A stretch of DNA of 64,000 nt from assembly GCA_024235735.1 (NCBI GenBank), contig JACKLU010000012.1:1-64000 (forward strand), written 5' to 3'. A program made the position numbers and the translations under genes. The stretch is from Burkholderiales bacterium. GTDB lineage: Bacteria > Pseudomonadota > Gammaproteobacteria > Burkholderiales > Nitrosomonadaceae. Positions within the stretch are counted from its first letter, which is position 1. Each line of letters opens with the position of its first letter. This document shows positions 53,700 to 62,679 of this stretch, piece after piece. A model generated the notes under the pieces. That model had not been told where the DNA came from. It was given only the letters and a program-made list of their open reading frames with translations, and ran no database searches.

Positions 53700-53725
53700 A
53701 TGGCTATGATTGCTTATGCGATTCC

Positions 53726-55435
53726 TTACCTTAGCAATGACAACACATTGTTAGGCAACGCATTCGCCTGCGCAAGCATCGCAACACCAGCCTGCTGCAG
53801 AATCTGCGCCCGTGTCATTGTTGCCGTTTCCGCCGCGAAATCAGCGTCACGTATCCGGCTGCGTGAAGCAGACAGATTCTCGGACGTTGTTTGCAGATTA
53901 CTGATAGTGCTTTCCAGCCGGTTTTGCAAAGCGCCAAAGCGGGCGCGCTGATCATTGACCGCGGTCAGCGCCGAATCGACAATCGATAATGTTCGGTTGG
54001 CTGATTCCGCAGTGGTAATGTCGATCGCGTTGGCAGCTTGCAGTTGCGCACCATAAGTGCCGGCTGCCGCCGTGTTCGGCGCACTAGCATCCGCGAACAC
54101 ATCAGCTACAGCAGTGGTTATCGTGAACGACTTGGAAGAGTCAAGAACCACTCGGCCGGTAAACCAGGCGCCATTGCCATTAGTCCAGACACCGGTCGTG
54201 GTATCCAGCGAACCGCCGGTAAGCGTCTCGCTATAGGTGGAATCAGTACTGGTATCGCCATCCAGCAGAGAAATATCATTCACCTGGATATCGAGCGCAG
54301 TTCCAGTATTGTCATAAGAGTTATTCAGTATGCGCAGATCGCTGCCATTAGTGTTAGTCAGTTTGATTGAGTGATAACCATCATCGCTCAACACCACCTC
54401 GGCAGTGAAACCGGTTTTAGCGGAAGCATCATTAAATGCTTGGACTGCCGTGCTCAGATAACTGGCTGAATCAACATCGGCTTGATCATCGGAACCACCA
54501 GTTTTAAATGAAATCGTCGTGTATTTCGGATCTACTGTATTAGCGTTTGTTGGGTCGGAGTAGTCGGTCGAAATGGCGAACGAGTACGTGGTATTTTGCT
54601 GGAAACCCACACCCGTACCAGTGCCAGCACCCAGTACGACTTCAGTAATGGCGTTTGCATTTACGCCGCTGCCGGTGCTGTTGATCGCCGTTGCGATTTC
54701 GCCCGCGCTGGCGCCCGCTCGATAGTAGACATCAAAATTACCTGAACCTGTTGCAATCCGGAAATCTCCAGCAGCAGCGGCCCCGTTGACTGCGGATGCG
54801 TCACCTGTCGTGCCACTTAGCAGTACTGAGTTGCCGAATGCGTCACTGTTCGAACCGATAGTGCCAGCAACCAGATCGCCCCTGCCACCAGGCACGAAAG
54901 CAGCCAGTCCGCCGATGCGATAGTTGCCAAATGCGCTGGTTTGGAAGTTACCGGACGCAGCGGAAATCGTTTGATTGGCATTGGCGCCCACCTGAAAATT
55001 GATGGTGCTAAACGATCCGTCAAGCAGATTCATACCGTTGAACTGGGTTTGCGTGGATACACGCTGAATCTCGGCGGTGAGCTGCGTAACTTCGGCTTGC
55101 AGTGCAGCGCGGTCGTTGGCGGTGTTAGTCGCATTGGCGGCCTGAATGGAAAGCTCGCGGATCCGTTGCAGATTGTCACTGATTTGAGTCAATGCGCCTT
55201 CCGCTGTCTGTGAAAGAGAAATACCATCACTTGCATTCCGTGCAGCTTGATTAAGGCCACGGATTTGCGAGCTCATTCTTTCAGAAATTGCCAAGCCCGC
55301 CGCATCGTCCTTTGCGCTGTTAATTCTAAGGCCGGAAGACAATCTTTCCAAAGCTGTGTTGAGTGAAGATTGCGACATGTTCAGGTTACGCTGAGCAGTC
55401 AACGAAGGAATATTCGAATTGATTACTTGTGCCAT
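53726..55435 (-). CDS. fliC: Flagellin
   Basis: Structural subunit of the filament, 569 residues. Conserved N-terminal D0/D1 (MAQVINSNIPSLTAQRNLNM, LSSGLRINSAKDDAAGLAIS) and C-terminal D1/D0 (ARSRIRDADFA-like SRSRIRDADFAAETATMTRA, ending NVLSLLR) flank a variable Gly/Thr/Asp-rich middle (about 180-480) with repeats of flagellin-domain type. The start follows AGGAG. An IS66 element lies 259 bp upstream; no convincing sigma-28 promoter was found in the remaining gap. Confidence 0.96.
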   Translation of the reverse strand: MAQVINSNIPSLTAQRNLNMSQSSLNTALERLSSGLRINSAKDDAAGLAISERMSSQIRGLNQAARNASDGISLSQTAEGALTQISDNLQRIRELSIQAANATNTANDRAALQAEVTQLTAEIQRVSTQTQFNGMNLLDGSFSTINFQVGANANQTISAASGNFQTSAFGNYRIGGLAAFVPGGRGDLVAGTIGSNSDAFGNSVLLSGTTGDASAVNGAAAAGDFRIATGSGNFDVYYRAGASAGEIATAINSTGSGVNANAITEVVLGAGTGTGVGFQQNTTYSFAISTDYSDPTNANTVDPKYTTISFKTGGSDDQADVDSASYLSTAVQAFNDASAKTGFTAEVVLSDDGYHSIKLTNTNGSDLRILNNSYDNTGTALDIQVNDISLLDGDTSTDSTYSETLTGGSLDTTTGVWTNGNGAWFTGRVVLDSSKSFTITTAVADVFADASAPNTAAAGTYGAQLQAANAIDITTAESANRTLSIVDSALTAVNDQRARFGALQNRLESTISNLQTTSENLSASRSRIRDADFAAETATMTRAQILQQAGVAMLAQANALPNNVLSLLR

Positions 55436-55694
55436 TTAGGTTCTCCTGTTTTAAAAACAATTTCTTTATTCAAACAATAGTCAATAACAACTAGTTAGCT
55501 CTGTAATTTGAGAGGGTTAGTAACCATCGTTGTAGCAGTAATCGGTTGGCTTTTTATAAAGTTGAGTGTTAATTTCATACCGTCTTGAATCGCCTTCAAG
55601 CCCACCGGCAGGTATTCAACAGGAAACTGCATTAACAGGCTATTGAGAAGTGTGACCGAGGCAGTCAATACAAGGCAGCAACAAGTGATGCAAG
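55436..55694. other. fliC upstream region, cut by IS66
   Basis: 259 bp between the flagellin start and the left end of IS66. A 45-codon frame on the minus strand (starting MQFPVEYLPVGLKAIQ, about 55495-55632) is open but has no ribosome site or recognised homology. A 52 bp segment (55631-55682) has a diverged copy at 58926-58977. No GCCGATAA-like sigma-28 box was found. Confidence 0.4.
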
Positions 55695-55718
55695 GTAAGC
55701 ATCCAACGCATCCACCTG

Positions 55719-57308
55719 TCATTTGCCTTGCTTTGATGATTGAATGAACTCCGGTGTCAACGGAAGTAATTCATCGATACGGCTATTGGGCCAGGCGGGG
55801 AGTTTAGCGAGTGTTTCTTTGAGCCATGTGGCCGGATTGGTGTTGTTTAGCCTGGCGGTGCCGAACAGGGTTTGAATGGCTGCAGCACGTTGGCCGGCGC
55901 GTTCCGATCCAGTGAAGAGCCAGTTCTTTTTCCCGATGGCGATGGGGCGAATGGTGTTTTCTACCGGATTGTTGTCGATCGGCAGATGACCTGTTTGTGC
56001 GTAGCGGCTCAGGCTTTTCCAACGTTTGAGTGTGTAGTCCAGTGCTCTGGCGGAGCCGCCGCCATTTGCGGTTTGTAGGCGGGTTTGAGTCAGCCAGCCG
56101 TGCATTGCATTAAGTAGCGGCAGGCTTTTTTCGACGCGTAACTGTTGACGCGCCTCGGCATTCAGGTGTTTGCCTTCTGCCTCAATCGCATATAAGGTGC
56201 TGATACGCTGCAATGCCTCGAATGCCATTGGACTGGCGTTGGCTTTGTGCAGGTCGAAGAATTTGCGCCGCGCATGCGCCCAGCAGCCCAGTTCGATACA
56301 GGGCGATGCGGTTCTGGAGAACAGCGGTTTGTAGCCGCCATAGTCATCGACCAGCAGATGGCCTTGCCAGTTTTGCAGGAAGTTTTGCGCATGCCGGCCG
56401 CTTCGACCGGCTTGATAGTCGAAGATGACGATTCGTGGCCCCGAGTCAAGATCGTTACTGCGGTAGGCCCATAGATAGGCCTTGCGGGTTTTGCCGTTGC
56501 CGGGTTCCAGTTGCGCGATGGGCGTTTCATCGGCATGAAGCATGTTACCCTGCAGCAAATGCCAGATCAGGCGATCAACCAGCGGTTGCAGGGCTACGCC
56601 TGTACGGCCTACCCATTCCGCAAGCGTGGAACTGGACAGTGTGACTTGTTCACGGGCGGCCATTTGTTCCAGGCGATAAAGCGGCAAATGGTTCAGATAT
56701 TTGCTGGTCACCACCCAGGCCAGTAAACCCGGCGCTGCCATACCGCCGTCGATCACTGCCGGTGGCGCCGGTTCTGCAGTGATGGTTTCGCAAGTTCTGC
56801 AAGCGTACTGTGGCCGGATGTGACGGTGAACAAAAAATCGAGCGGGTTCAACATCGAGCTGTTCGGTAACGTCTTCACCGATCTTAACCAGCTCGCGGCC
56901 GCACTGGTTGCATTGGCAGGACTGGGGTTCATGCCGGTGCTCGATGCGCGGCAAATGATCCGGCAGCGGCTGGCGTCCAGCACGATTGCGCGGCAACTTG
57001 GGTTTAGTGTCTTTATCGGCTGGTGCATTGATCTGTTCGATTTCCGCATTGACGGCAGCGATATCCGCCAGCACCGATTCGTCAAACAGACTCGGATGTT
57101 CGAATGAAGACAGTGACTCGTTCTTCCGGCCAAAACGGATGCGGCGCAAATGTGCCAGTTCCATTGTGAGCGCCTGGATTTTAATCTCCTGTGCGCGAAT
57201 CTCTTGCTGGGCCTGATCAAGCAACGTCTGAACAATGTCGGCCACCTGTTGTTTGGTATCCGCATCAAGATTCAATTGATCGAGTTGAGTCAATGATTTC
57301 ATGGCCAT
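55719..57308 (-). CDS. tnpC: IS66 transposase TnpC
   Basis: DDE transposase, 529 residues. Leucine-rich N-terminal coil, zinc-finger region (CQCNQCGRELVKIGEDV, YACRTCE), catalytic part with HADETPIAQLEPGNGKTRKA, HLLVDDYGGYKPLF and IELGCWAHARRKFFD, then DNNPVENTIRPIAIGKKNWL. The C-terminal IS66 tail is complete (PATWLKETLAKLP). No stop or frameshift. Confidence 0.95.
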   Translation of the reverse strand: MAMKSLTQLDQLNLDADTKQQVADIVQTLLDQAQQEIRAQEIKIQALTMELAHLRRIRFGRKNESLSSFEHPSLFDESVLADIAAVNAEIEQINAPADKDTKPKLPRNRAGRQPLPDHLPRIEHRHEPQSCQCNQCGRELVKIGEDVTEQLDVEPARFFVHRHIRPQYACRTCETITAEPAPPAVIDGGMAAPGLLAWVVTSKYLNHLPLYRLEQMAAREQVTLSSSTLAEWVGRTGVALQPLVDRLIWHLLQGNMLHADETPIAQLEPGNGKTRKAYLWAYRSNDLDSGPRIVIFDYQAGRSGRHAQNFLQNWQGHLLVDDYGGYKPLFSRTASPCIELGCWAHARRKFFDLHKANASPMAFEALQRISTLYAIEAEGKHLNAEARQQLRVEKSLPLLNAMHGWLTQTRLQTANGGGSARALDYTLKRWKSLSRYAQTGHLPIDNNPVENTIRPIAIGKKNWLFTGSERAGQRAAAIQTLFGTARLNNTNPATWLKETLAKLPAWPNSRIDELLPLTPEFIQSSKQGK

Positions 57309-57363
57309 TATTATACCACAAAACCACCATAACTAACTGTTAACATTGAATTATCACATAACA

Positions 57364-57714
57364 TCACACCTGCAAATGAGCAGGTGGCAATGCCGACAGA
57401 CGCCGCCAGTCCACACCTGCCGTAAGCCATTCCCACTGCATTCTCGTCAACTCAAAACAACGATCCTCCAGCTTCGGCCACACAAACCGGCCTTGATGTA
57501 ATCGGCGTTGGCATAACCAGACTCCCGTACCATCCCACAACAACACCTTGATGCGATTGCCCGCACGGTTACAAAACACAAACGCCGATCCCGAACACGG
57601 CGAATAACCCAGCGCCTGCTGCACAATCATCGACAAACCGTCAATGCCTCGGCGCATATCTGCCGGTTCAACCATCATCCAGATTTGACCGCTATGCGTA
57701 ATCATTCCAGACAT
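57364..57714 (-). CDS. tnpB: IS66 accessory protein TnpB
   Basis: 116 residues, the conserved IS66 Orf2 family: VEPADMRRGIDGLSMIVQQ, FVFCNRAGNRIKVLLWDGTG, RRLHQGRFVWP. Needed with TnpA and TnpC for transposition of IS66-type elements. Overlaps tnpA by 13 bp. Confidence 0.95.
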   Translation of the reverse strand: MSGMITHSGQIWMMVEPADMRRGIDGLSMIVQQALGYSPCSGSAFVFCNRAGNRIKVLLWDGTGVWLCQRRLHQGRFVWPKLEDRCFELTRMQWEWLTAGVDWRRLSALPPAHLQV

Positions 57715-58001
57715 CGCAACAATTCAACCAGCCATTGCGGTGAAACATCTGCCGGTATTTCCAATACATAACCGCCAGAACCGCGTAATTTCAAAGAATT
57801 CATCGGTGACGATTCCGGTTTGATCGTTACCGGTACCAACGTGGCGGGCTTATTATCCAAGCAATCATGGCGATAAACTCTCAACCAGTTACAAAATGTC
57901 TTCGCATTCAATCCCTGCTTACGACAATAAGCAGCCTGGCTCATGCCGCTTGATTGCCAGATTTCTATATGTTTTCGTTGATGCTGCTGTAATTTCATCA
58001 A
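57702..58001 (-). CDS. tnpA: IS66 accessory protein TnpA
   Basis: 99 residues. Helix-turn-helix-like N-terminus (SSGMSQAAYCRKQGLNAKTF, CNWLRVYR) typical of the IS66 TnpA/Orf1 family, with a less conserved C-terminus. First gene of the element; start 78 bp from the right end. Confidence 0.92.
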   Translation of the reverse strand: MMKLQQHQRKHIEIWQSSGMSQAAYCRKQGLNAKTFCNWLRVYRHDCLDNKPATLVPVTIKPESSPMNSLKLRGSGGYVLEIPADVSPQWLVELLRCLE

Positions 58002-58079
58002 TTATCCTCCTGAAAAATTTACTCAGGCAGAATAATGAAATTCAACAACCATATTAAGATGGAAGGATTGGAGGCTTAC

Positions 58080-58515
58080 GATGCAAGCAGAACCCAGCGA
58101 ACATTAAGGGCAACACGGCAAGGTGAACGCCAAATAACCAAAACACTCGACATAATCGTCGACATTGACAAGCGACAGTCGCTCGCCATGCCTTATTTTG
58201 AACAGTGAATATAAAGTAGATGGCAAGAGGGGATTGATCGTGACTGAGCAAGATTTCAGCCAGATTTACACCATGCCGTATACAATGAGCACCCACGATC
58301 CCGAGCGACACCGAAGTGGAAAAGTAGTGATGCAATAAAGTCCATTAACGTATATGATTTGGTCAAGCAAAACCGGACAGATCATTTACTACATACCCGG
58401 ACAGTTTATTTGTTCTCTACAAAATCCTGAACGAAAGTTGCGTCAACGCAAATATTAAAGGATAATGGCGCGTTTTTGGTTTGTGCTTTTAGTCATACTG
58501 TAACTGAGGATAACA
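58080..58515. other. IS66 right flank and rpmE upstream region
   Basis: 436 bp with no supported gene. With IS66 and one target copy removed, a minus-strand frame from 58335 joins the other flank and ends in PCIDCLGHTSQ; a plus-strand frame also becomes open (to SLAMPYFEQ). Neither is recognised. ACCGGACAG repeats near 58370 and 58400 could be remnants of another element. The rpmE promoter must lie in the right part. Confidence 0.4.
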
Positions 58516-58752
58516 ATGAAAGCGGATACACATCCTGATTATCAGGAAATTACGGTCACATGCAGCTGCGGCAATTCATTTGAAACACGTTCGACACTGA
58601 ATAAGTCGTTGAATATTGAGGTTTGCTCTATGTGTCATCCTTTTTATACTGGCAAGCAGAAAATTGTAGACACTGCGGGTCGAGTCGAAAAGTTTCGTCA
58701 GAAATATGGCAGTCCATTTTCAAAACGGATGGGCGCCAACACGAACTCCTAG
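58516..58752 (+). CDS. rpmE: 50S ribosomal protein L31
   Basis: 78-residue ribosomal protein of the zinc-binding (C+) type: cysteines in VTCSCGNSF and EVCSMCHPFYTGKQK. Family pattern HPDYQEITV and VEKFRQKYG. ATG follows GAGG. The C- paralogue (rpmE2) was not seen. Confidence 0.96.
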   Translation: MKADTHPDYQEITVTCSCGNSFETRSTLNKSLNIEVCSMCHPFYTGKQKIVDTAGRVEKFRQKYGSPFSKRMGANTNS

Positions 58753-59038
58753 CCTTTTGTTTTATTACCCGCTTTTTTGTTCCGTTTGTGTTCAAATCAG
58801 AAACAATCATGAATTTCTCAATTACCGGACTGACTCGGACACGCGAATCTACGATGACTTGTACGCAGGCCTATTTGTGCACATCAATACACCATTATTA
58901 AGCATTAGACTGGTTACTCGCGGATATTAACAGAGCGTTAAGCAGTGTAACCGAGACAGTCAACGCAAGACAGAAACGGATCTTTTTTAACACCGCAGCG
59001 CTTGCAGTGGATAGTTCTTCAACTCAGCTAACACGGCA
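58753..59038. other. Gap between rpmE and the cupin gene
   Basis: 286 bp with no supported gene. It contains the diverged repeat 58926-58977. On the minus strand a short open stretch reads HCKRCGVKKDPFLSCVDCLG with two CxxC pairs, ending YTA; it has no start and is preceded by a stop, so it may be a gene remnant. Confidence 0.35.
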
Positions 59039-59377
59039 TCAATAATAGACCGCCAACCAGTAGGTTTCTCGATTTGGATCTGTCCAGCTGACTCTGTGCT
59101 GTTGATGCGGTGGAATATGAATATAATCACCTTCCTCCAAACGAACAACCACATTGTTTGAGAAGGTTATTACCGCACTGCCCTTTAACAGCAAAACCCA
59201 TTCATTCTGATTTTGGTCGTACCAGCCGTTTTCCGGCGAGCGATGTCCACAGGACACAATCCTCTCGATTCTCAACATACCTTTCTCGACCAGGGTCTCG
59301 AAAAACTCTTTTTCGTGACCATTGGAGACGGAGGAATAAATATTCTCTGGTTTTATAGTCCTGCCTTTATCCATCAC
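59039..59377 (-). CDS. Cupin-domain protein
   Basis: 112 residues with a single cupin barrel: NEWVLLLKGSAVITF (motif 1 region, without the usual two His) and GDYIHIPPHQQHRVSWTD (motif 2). The NGWYDQNQNEW segment is typical of small stand-alone cupins. It lies downstream of cytochrome P460 on the same strand, behind a terminator-like hairpin. Function unknown; a role with P460 is speculation. Confidence 0.75.
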   Translation of the reverse strand: MMDKGRTIKPENIYSSVSNGHEKEFFETLVEKGMLRIERIVSCGHRSPENGWYDQNQNEWVLLLKGSAVITFSNNVVVRLEEGDYIHIPPHQQHRVSWTDPNRETYWLAVYY

Positions 59378-59396
59378 TCAGATAGTCTGAAAAAAT

Positions 59397-59437
59397 ATTG
59401 AATTCTCGTCAAAATCAGAAAATAACGAGAATTCAAT
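59397..59437 (-). terminator. Terminator-like hairpin after cytochrome P460
   Basis: Perfect 13 bp arms (59397-59409 and 59425-59437, ATTGAATTCTCGT and its complement) with a 15 nt loop, followed on the minus strand by ATTTTTT. The stem is AT-rich but long. It separates P460 from the cupin gene, so co-transcription would be partial. Confidence 0.7.
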
Positions 59438-59454
59438 CCATTACACCAAATCAC

Positions 59455-59982
59455 TTAATCATTTTTGACGAAATCGACTAACCGCTGAAAAGTGAACAAA
59501 TAATCCTGTGCGGCCAATGGGGTATGACACTGCACACAATTCAACTCATTGCTTTTCTCTGAGCCATCAGGATTATACAAAGCAAAACCCCAATTTCCGG
59601 TACGATCATCCGCCGAGAAAGCTTCGTCCCAGTCAGCGCGGTTCTCCATCACCGCAACACCCGCAAGAGAATCGATTTCAAAAAGCCCGTCGCTGCCTTT
59701 CACTGGCTTACCATCTTCCCCTGTCTTGGTTGCATAAATTTCCATGACTACCACAGATCCGGAAGCCGCTTTTTGCTCCGCCTTGTAGCTGGCTATCGCT
59801 GCATCATTCGCGTACAGTTTGGCCACCTGTGTCTGATTCGCGCGATTCGCTGTGGAATAAAGGGTAAACGTATCCGCGTAGCCCTCCGGAAATTTGACAT
59901 GCTCCGGATTTCCACCACTATGCGCAGCCAGTGGCGCAATAGCCAGTGCTGCCACCACTATTTTTAACAAACCTTTCATCAT
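59455..59982 (-). CDS. cytL: Cytochrome P460
   Basis: A periplasmic c-type haem protein that in Nitrosomonas europaea oxidises hydroxylamine, with N2O as product anaerobically. 175 residues: signal peptide (MMKGLLKIVVAALAIAPLAA, cleaved after AHS), P460 fold (EHVKFPEGYADTFTLYST, RADWDEAF, WGFALYNPDG) and the haem motif CVQCH (149-153). The haem of P460 is cross-linked to a lysine; K67 or K71 (SYKAEQK) is the likely one, but I cannot fix which. Loss of that lysine would make it cytochrome c'-beta. First gene of a short minus-strand group with the cupin gene. The start could also be the second Met. Confidence 0.92.
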   Translation of the reverse strand: MMKGLLKIVVAALAIAPLAAHSGGNPEHVKFPEGYADTFTLYSTANRANQTQVAKLYANDAAIASYKAEQKAASGSVVVMEIYATKTGEDGKPVKGSDGLFEIDSLAGVAVMENRADWDEAFSADDRTGNWGFALYNPDGSEKSNELNCVQCHTPLAAQDYLFTFQRLVDFVKND

Positions 59983-60053
59983 GACTCCTTATCTATAGTC
60001 AGTTGTAAAATCTTTGAAATGTACGTATTACTCGCCATGCACGGCTTAATATT

Positions 60054-60431
60054 TCAACCTATGTTACTCATGTCGATCACCAATCGCACGGATAGATAAA
60101 CCACCAGTGCGGCGACAAAAAAATGAAACAGGTACAACAAGGGCTTTTCTTTGGCGAGATCAAGCCATGTTTTAAGTTTTCCTTCTTGTTTGAGACGCTC
60201 ATATTCCGATCGCATACGCACCGTTCTCGCTCGCTGATATTCATCAAGCAATGAGCGCGCCCTGTCATAGTCATCCGCATCCGTTAACCAGATGGCTGGC
60301 ATGGATATCCCCCAGTTGCCTGCCGAAGTTTCGTAAAATTCAATATAGTTATCCATCAAGAGCTTACGAACGTCGTCGGCTTCATCATCTGGAACGCCAC
60401 TGAGCCTGAACAGTATTTTGGATTGGGACAT
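60054..60431 (-). CDS. DUF6164 family protein
   Basis: 125 residues. The first two thirds is a ferredoxin-like domain (SKILFRLSGVPDDEADDVRK, FYETSAGNWGISMPAIWL, DRARSLLDEYQ); the C-terminal third has one membrane helix (LLYLFHFFVAALVVYLSVRL). Start chosen at the ATG 60429-60431 from the family N-terminus. The family has no known function. Confidence 0.8.
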   Translation of the reverse strand: MSQSKILFRLSGVPDDEADDVRKLLMDNYIEFYETSAGNWGISMPAIWLTDADDYDRARSLLDEYQRARTVRMRSEYERLKQEGKLKTWLDLAKEKPLLYLFHFFVAALVVYLSVRLVIDMSNIG

Positions 60432-60553
60432 AGACTTGCCTGCTATTAAAACCGTTTTCACCAAACAGAGATTTTCTGTCCGTTTGATGCTATCTTTGCA
60501 GTCATCCGATTGTCAAGCGGATGTCCGAAATATATTCAAGATCAATTCAAGAA

Positions 60554-61390
60554 ATGAAAAAAACAATCTTAATTACAGGCTGCTCAAGTGGAATTGGCCT
60601 ATGTGTGGCGAAGGCGTTAAAAGCCAGAGGTTATCGTGTTTTTGCCACTGCACGCCGGCATGACAGCGTCAGCATGCTGCTGAACGAGGGGCTGGAAAGT
60701 TTCCGCCTGGATCTCATGGATTCAAATTCCATACATTTCGCGTTTGAAGAAGTCATGCGACGAACCGGCGGCGAATTATACGCCTTGTTTAATAATGGCG
60801 CTTACGGACTGCCGGGCGCCATTGAAGATCTCAGCCGCGATGCCTTGCGCGACCAATTCGAAACCAATGTCCTGGGTTGGCAGGAACTCACCAACCTCGT
60901 CATTCCCGTCATGCGGAAACAAAATTACGGACGCATTATTCAGAACAGTTCGGTACTCGGTTTCGTATCCTTACCGTTTCGCGGTGCTTACAATGCCACA
61001 AAATACGCCATTGAAGGACTGAGCGATACCCTGCGGCTTGAACTCAAAGACACCGATATTCACGTCTGCCTGATCGAGCCCGGTCCGATCGCCAGCAAAT
61101 TCCGGCAAAACGCACTGGTCATGCTGAACAAATATATCGACATTGAAAACAGCATTCATCGCGAGCGTTATCAGAAAGTTTTGCAGCGCCTGAACAAGGA
61201 AGGCCCGGCAGTACCTTTCACGCTTCCACCCGAAGCTGTTCTCAAACGCGTTATTCATGCGCTTGAAGCAACAAATCCGCAACCACGGTATTACGTTACT
61301 TTTCCGACCCGCCTATTCGGTGTTCTCAAACGCATACTCAGCACCCGCGCGCTTGACAGACTGCTGGCCAAGGCGGGAGACAGCAATTAA
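60554..61390 (+). CDS. Short-chain dehydrogenase/reductase
   Basis: 278 residues. Rossmann-fold SDR: cofactor loop TGCSSGIG, NNGAYG (position of NNAG), catalytic Ser in QNSSVLGFVS, YNATKYAIEGLSD with Tyr and Lys, then LIEPGPIAS. It resembles the YbbO-like/classical SDRs that act on lipophilic carbonyls. I chose ATG 60554 because MKKTILITGCSSG is the usual SDR start; an earlier ATG (60521) is possible. Substrate unknown. Confidence 0.88.
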   Translation: MKKTILITGCSSGIGLCVAKALKARGYRVFATARRHDSVSMLLNEGLESFRLDLMDSNSIHFAFEEVMRRTGGELYALFNNGAYGLPGAIEDLSRDALRDQFETNVLGWQELTNLVIPVMRKQNYGRIIQNSSVLGFVSLPFRGAYNATKYAIEGLSDTLRLELKDTDIHVCLIEPGPIASKFRQNALVMLNKYIDIENSIHRERYQKVLQRLNKEGPAVPFTLPPEAVLKRVIHALEATNPQPRYYVTFPTRLFGVLKRILSTRALDRLLAKAGDSN

Positions 61391-61444
61391 ATCCAGATCA
61401 AGTCGAAACAGTTGAAAAAACTGCCCCCAGCGAACAACAACCGC

Positions 61445-61476
61445 AAAAAAAAACACCTCACTGTAACAGTGAGGTG
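61445..61476 (-). terminator. Rho-independent terminator of the outer-membrane protein gene
   Basis: CACCTCACTG (61454-61463) pairs perfectly with CAGTGAGGTG (61467-61476), loop TAA. On the minus strand it is followed by nine T (A-run 61445-61453). It lies about 100 bp after the stop of the gene at 61580-62494 and may also stop the convergent SDR transcript. Confidence 0.93.
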
Positions 61477-61579
61477 CAATGGCTTCGTCACGAACTAACT
61501 GCCCTATGAACTACGCACAAACAAACAACAAGGAAAAAACACTACCCAACAAACTTTGCTAGCTGAAATAATGCGGGAC

Positions 61580-62494
61580 TTAGAAGCCGATACCCAGATA
61601 ACCACCTGCCGTCATGCCGCTTAAATTAATACCATCAGTCTTGCTGGTCAATTGATAGCGCCCATCAATACCCAAGTAAAAGTTCTTCCAAAGATGGTAA
61701 TCAATGCCTGCTCCAAACTGAACTCCAGGAACTATATAAGTAATCGATTCAGATGGAGGACTCAGAACATGAATTGCCAAGCCTGCTGGAATAATCCAAG
61801 GTCTCAATTTTGAGCCTTCAAGAAATTTAATCTTTGGAGAAGCAGTTAACGTAAACTGATTCACAGTCACATTTATCGGATTTAGGTCACCTCCCGCCAA
61901 CATGCTCGGTATATTACCAACCGCTCCATTACCTTTGATATCATGTCCAAATTCTTTATATTCAAACATCAGCTCCGCAAAAATTGATGTTCTTGGCATC
62001 ATGCCCCATACATTGTTAGTCAAATTCCAGTCAAGTCCAGCCCCAATATACCAACCATCCCGGTCTGCTTGATCCTGCGCGCCGATTGGCAAGACCTGAT
62101 TTTTTATAGTAACGCCATCACGATGATTCATCATATGAGCAAATCCACCCCGGAAAAACAACATACGATCTTTACGCGCGACACCTCCAGTTTCATTCCC
62201 AACACGTTCTTCTAACGCAGCATTGGTTTGCTGTATATTGTCAACTCTTTCTATGGTCTTGTTCGTTGTTTGCTCTATCGTATTGACTTTTTGTGCAGAT
62301 TCAGCACTCTCTGTTTTTAATTTTTCCAATTCAGCTTGCAAAACTTGCAAGCTTTGCTCTAATTGTTTGATACGCTGTGATGCCGTATCATGAGCTAGAG
62401 CATGCGGTGAAGTTGCCACTGCCGCCAGACAACAAGAGCCAGCAATCATCATTCTGACAGACAAGACATTTTTCTTAATAAACCGTTTCATCAA
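61580..62494 (-). CDS. Outer-membrane beta-barrel protein with periplasmic coiled coil
   Basis: 304 residues. Signal peptide (cleaved after HALA), an N-terminal coiled coil with heptads (about 36-98: IKQLEQSLQVLQAELEKLK), then an alternating beta pattern of a barrel (MLFFRGGFAHMM, GWYIGAGLDWNL, GIDGRYQLTSKTDG) ending in Phe, the usual signal for barrel insertion. The coil may bind peptidoglycan or form trimers, as in porins of Omp-alpha type. No specific family recognised. Confidence 0.75.
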   Translation of the reverse strand: MMKRFIKKNVLSVRMMIAGSCCLAAVATSPHALAHDTASQRIKQLEQSLQVLQAELEKLKTESAESAQKVNTIEQTTNKTIERVDNIQQTNAALEERVGNETGGVARKDRMLFFRGGFAHMMNHRDGVTIKNQVLPIGAQDQADRDGWYIGAGLDWNLTNNVWGMMPRTSIFAELMFEYKEFGHDIKGNGAVGNIPSMLAGGDLNPINVTVNQFTLTASPKIKFLEGSKLRPWIIPAGLAIHVLSPPSESITYIVPGVQFGAGIDYHLWKNFYLGIDGRYQLTSKTDGINLSGMTAGGYLGIGF

Positions 62495-62679
62495 ACTCCT
62501 CCATTTTTATATACTTATATTAAATGAGTATTAGCATCCTATCTCGAAACCAATCCTTATCTTTCAGCATCTATAAAAGCAACCGGCCTTATTTATATAA
62601 ATCAAATTCTCTGAACATAAAGTGGTTGAATGCTATTCGATAATGTAATAATCGACTTTGATCTTAATCAAGGATTGAA

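Larger units (their letters stand above)
55695..58079 (-). mobile_element. Complete IS66-family insertion sequence with 8 bp target duplication
   Basis: 2385 bp. Ends start GTAAGC on both sides; the inverted repeats (from 55695 and, reversed, from 58079) match at about 18 of 23 positions. The element is flanked by the direct repeat GATGCAAG at 55687-55694 and 58080-58087, an exact 8 bp duplication as expected for IS66. All three genes (tnpA, tnpB, tnpC) are intact, so the insertion looks recent and possibly active. Confidence 0.95.

Noticed and set aside
55436..55694. Sigma-28 promoter for fliC
   Set aside because: No GCCGATAA-like -10 with a TAAA -35 at proper spacing could be found by eye.
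58054..58335. 93-codon minus-strand frame across the right IS66 end as a gene
   Set aside because: Its last codons lie inside IS66 and it has no ribosome site or family; treated only as part of the pre-insertion locus.
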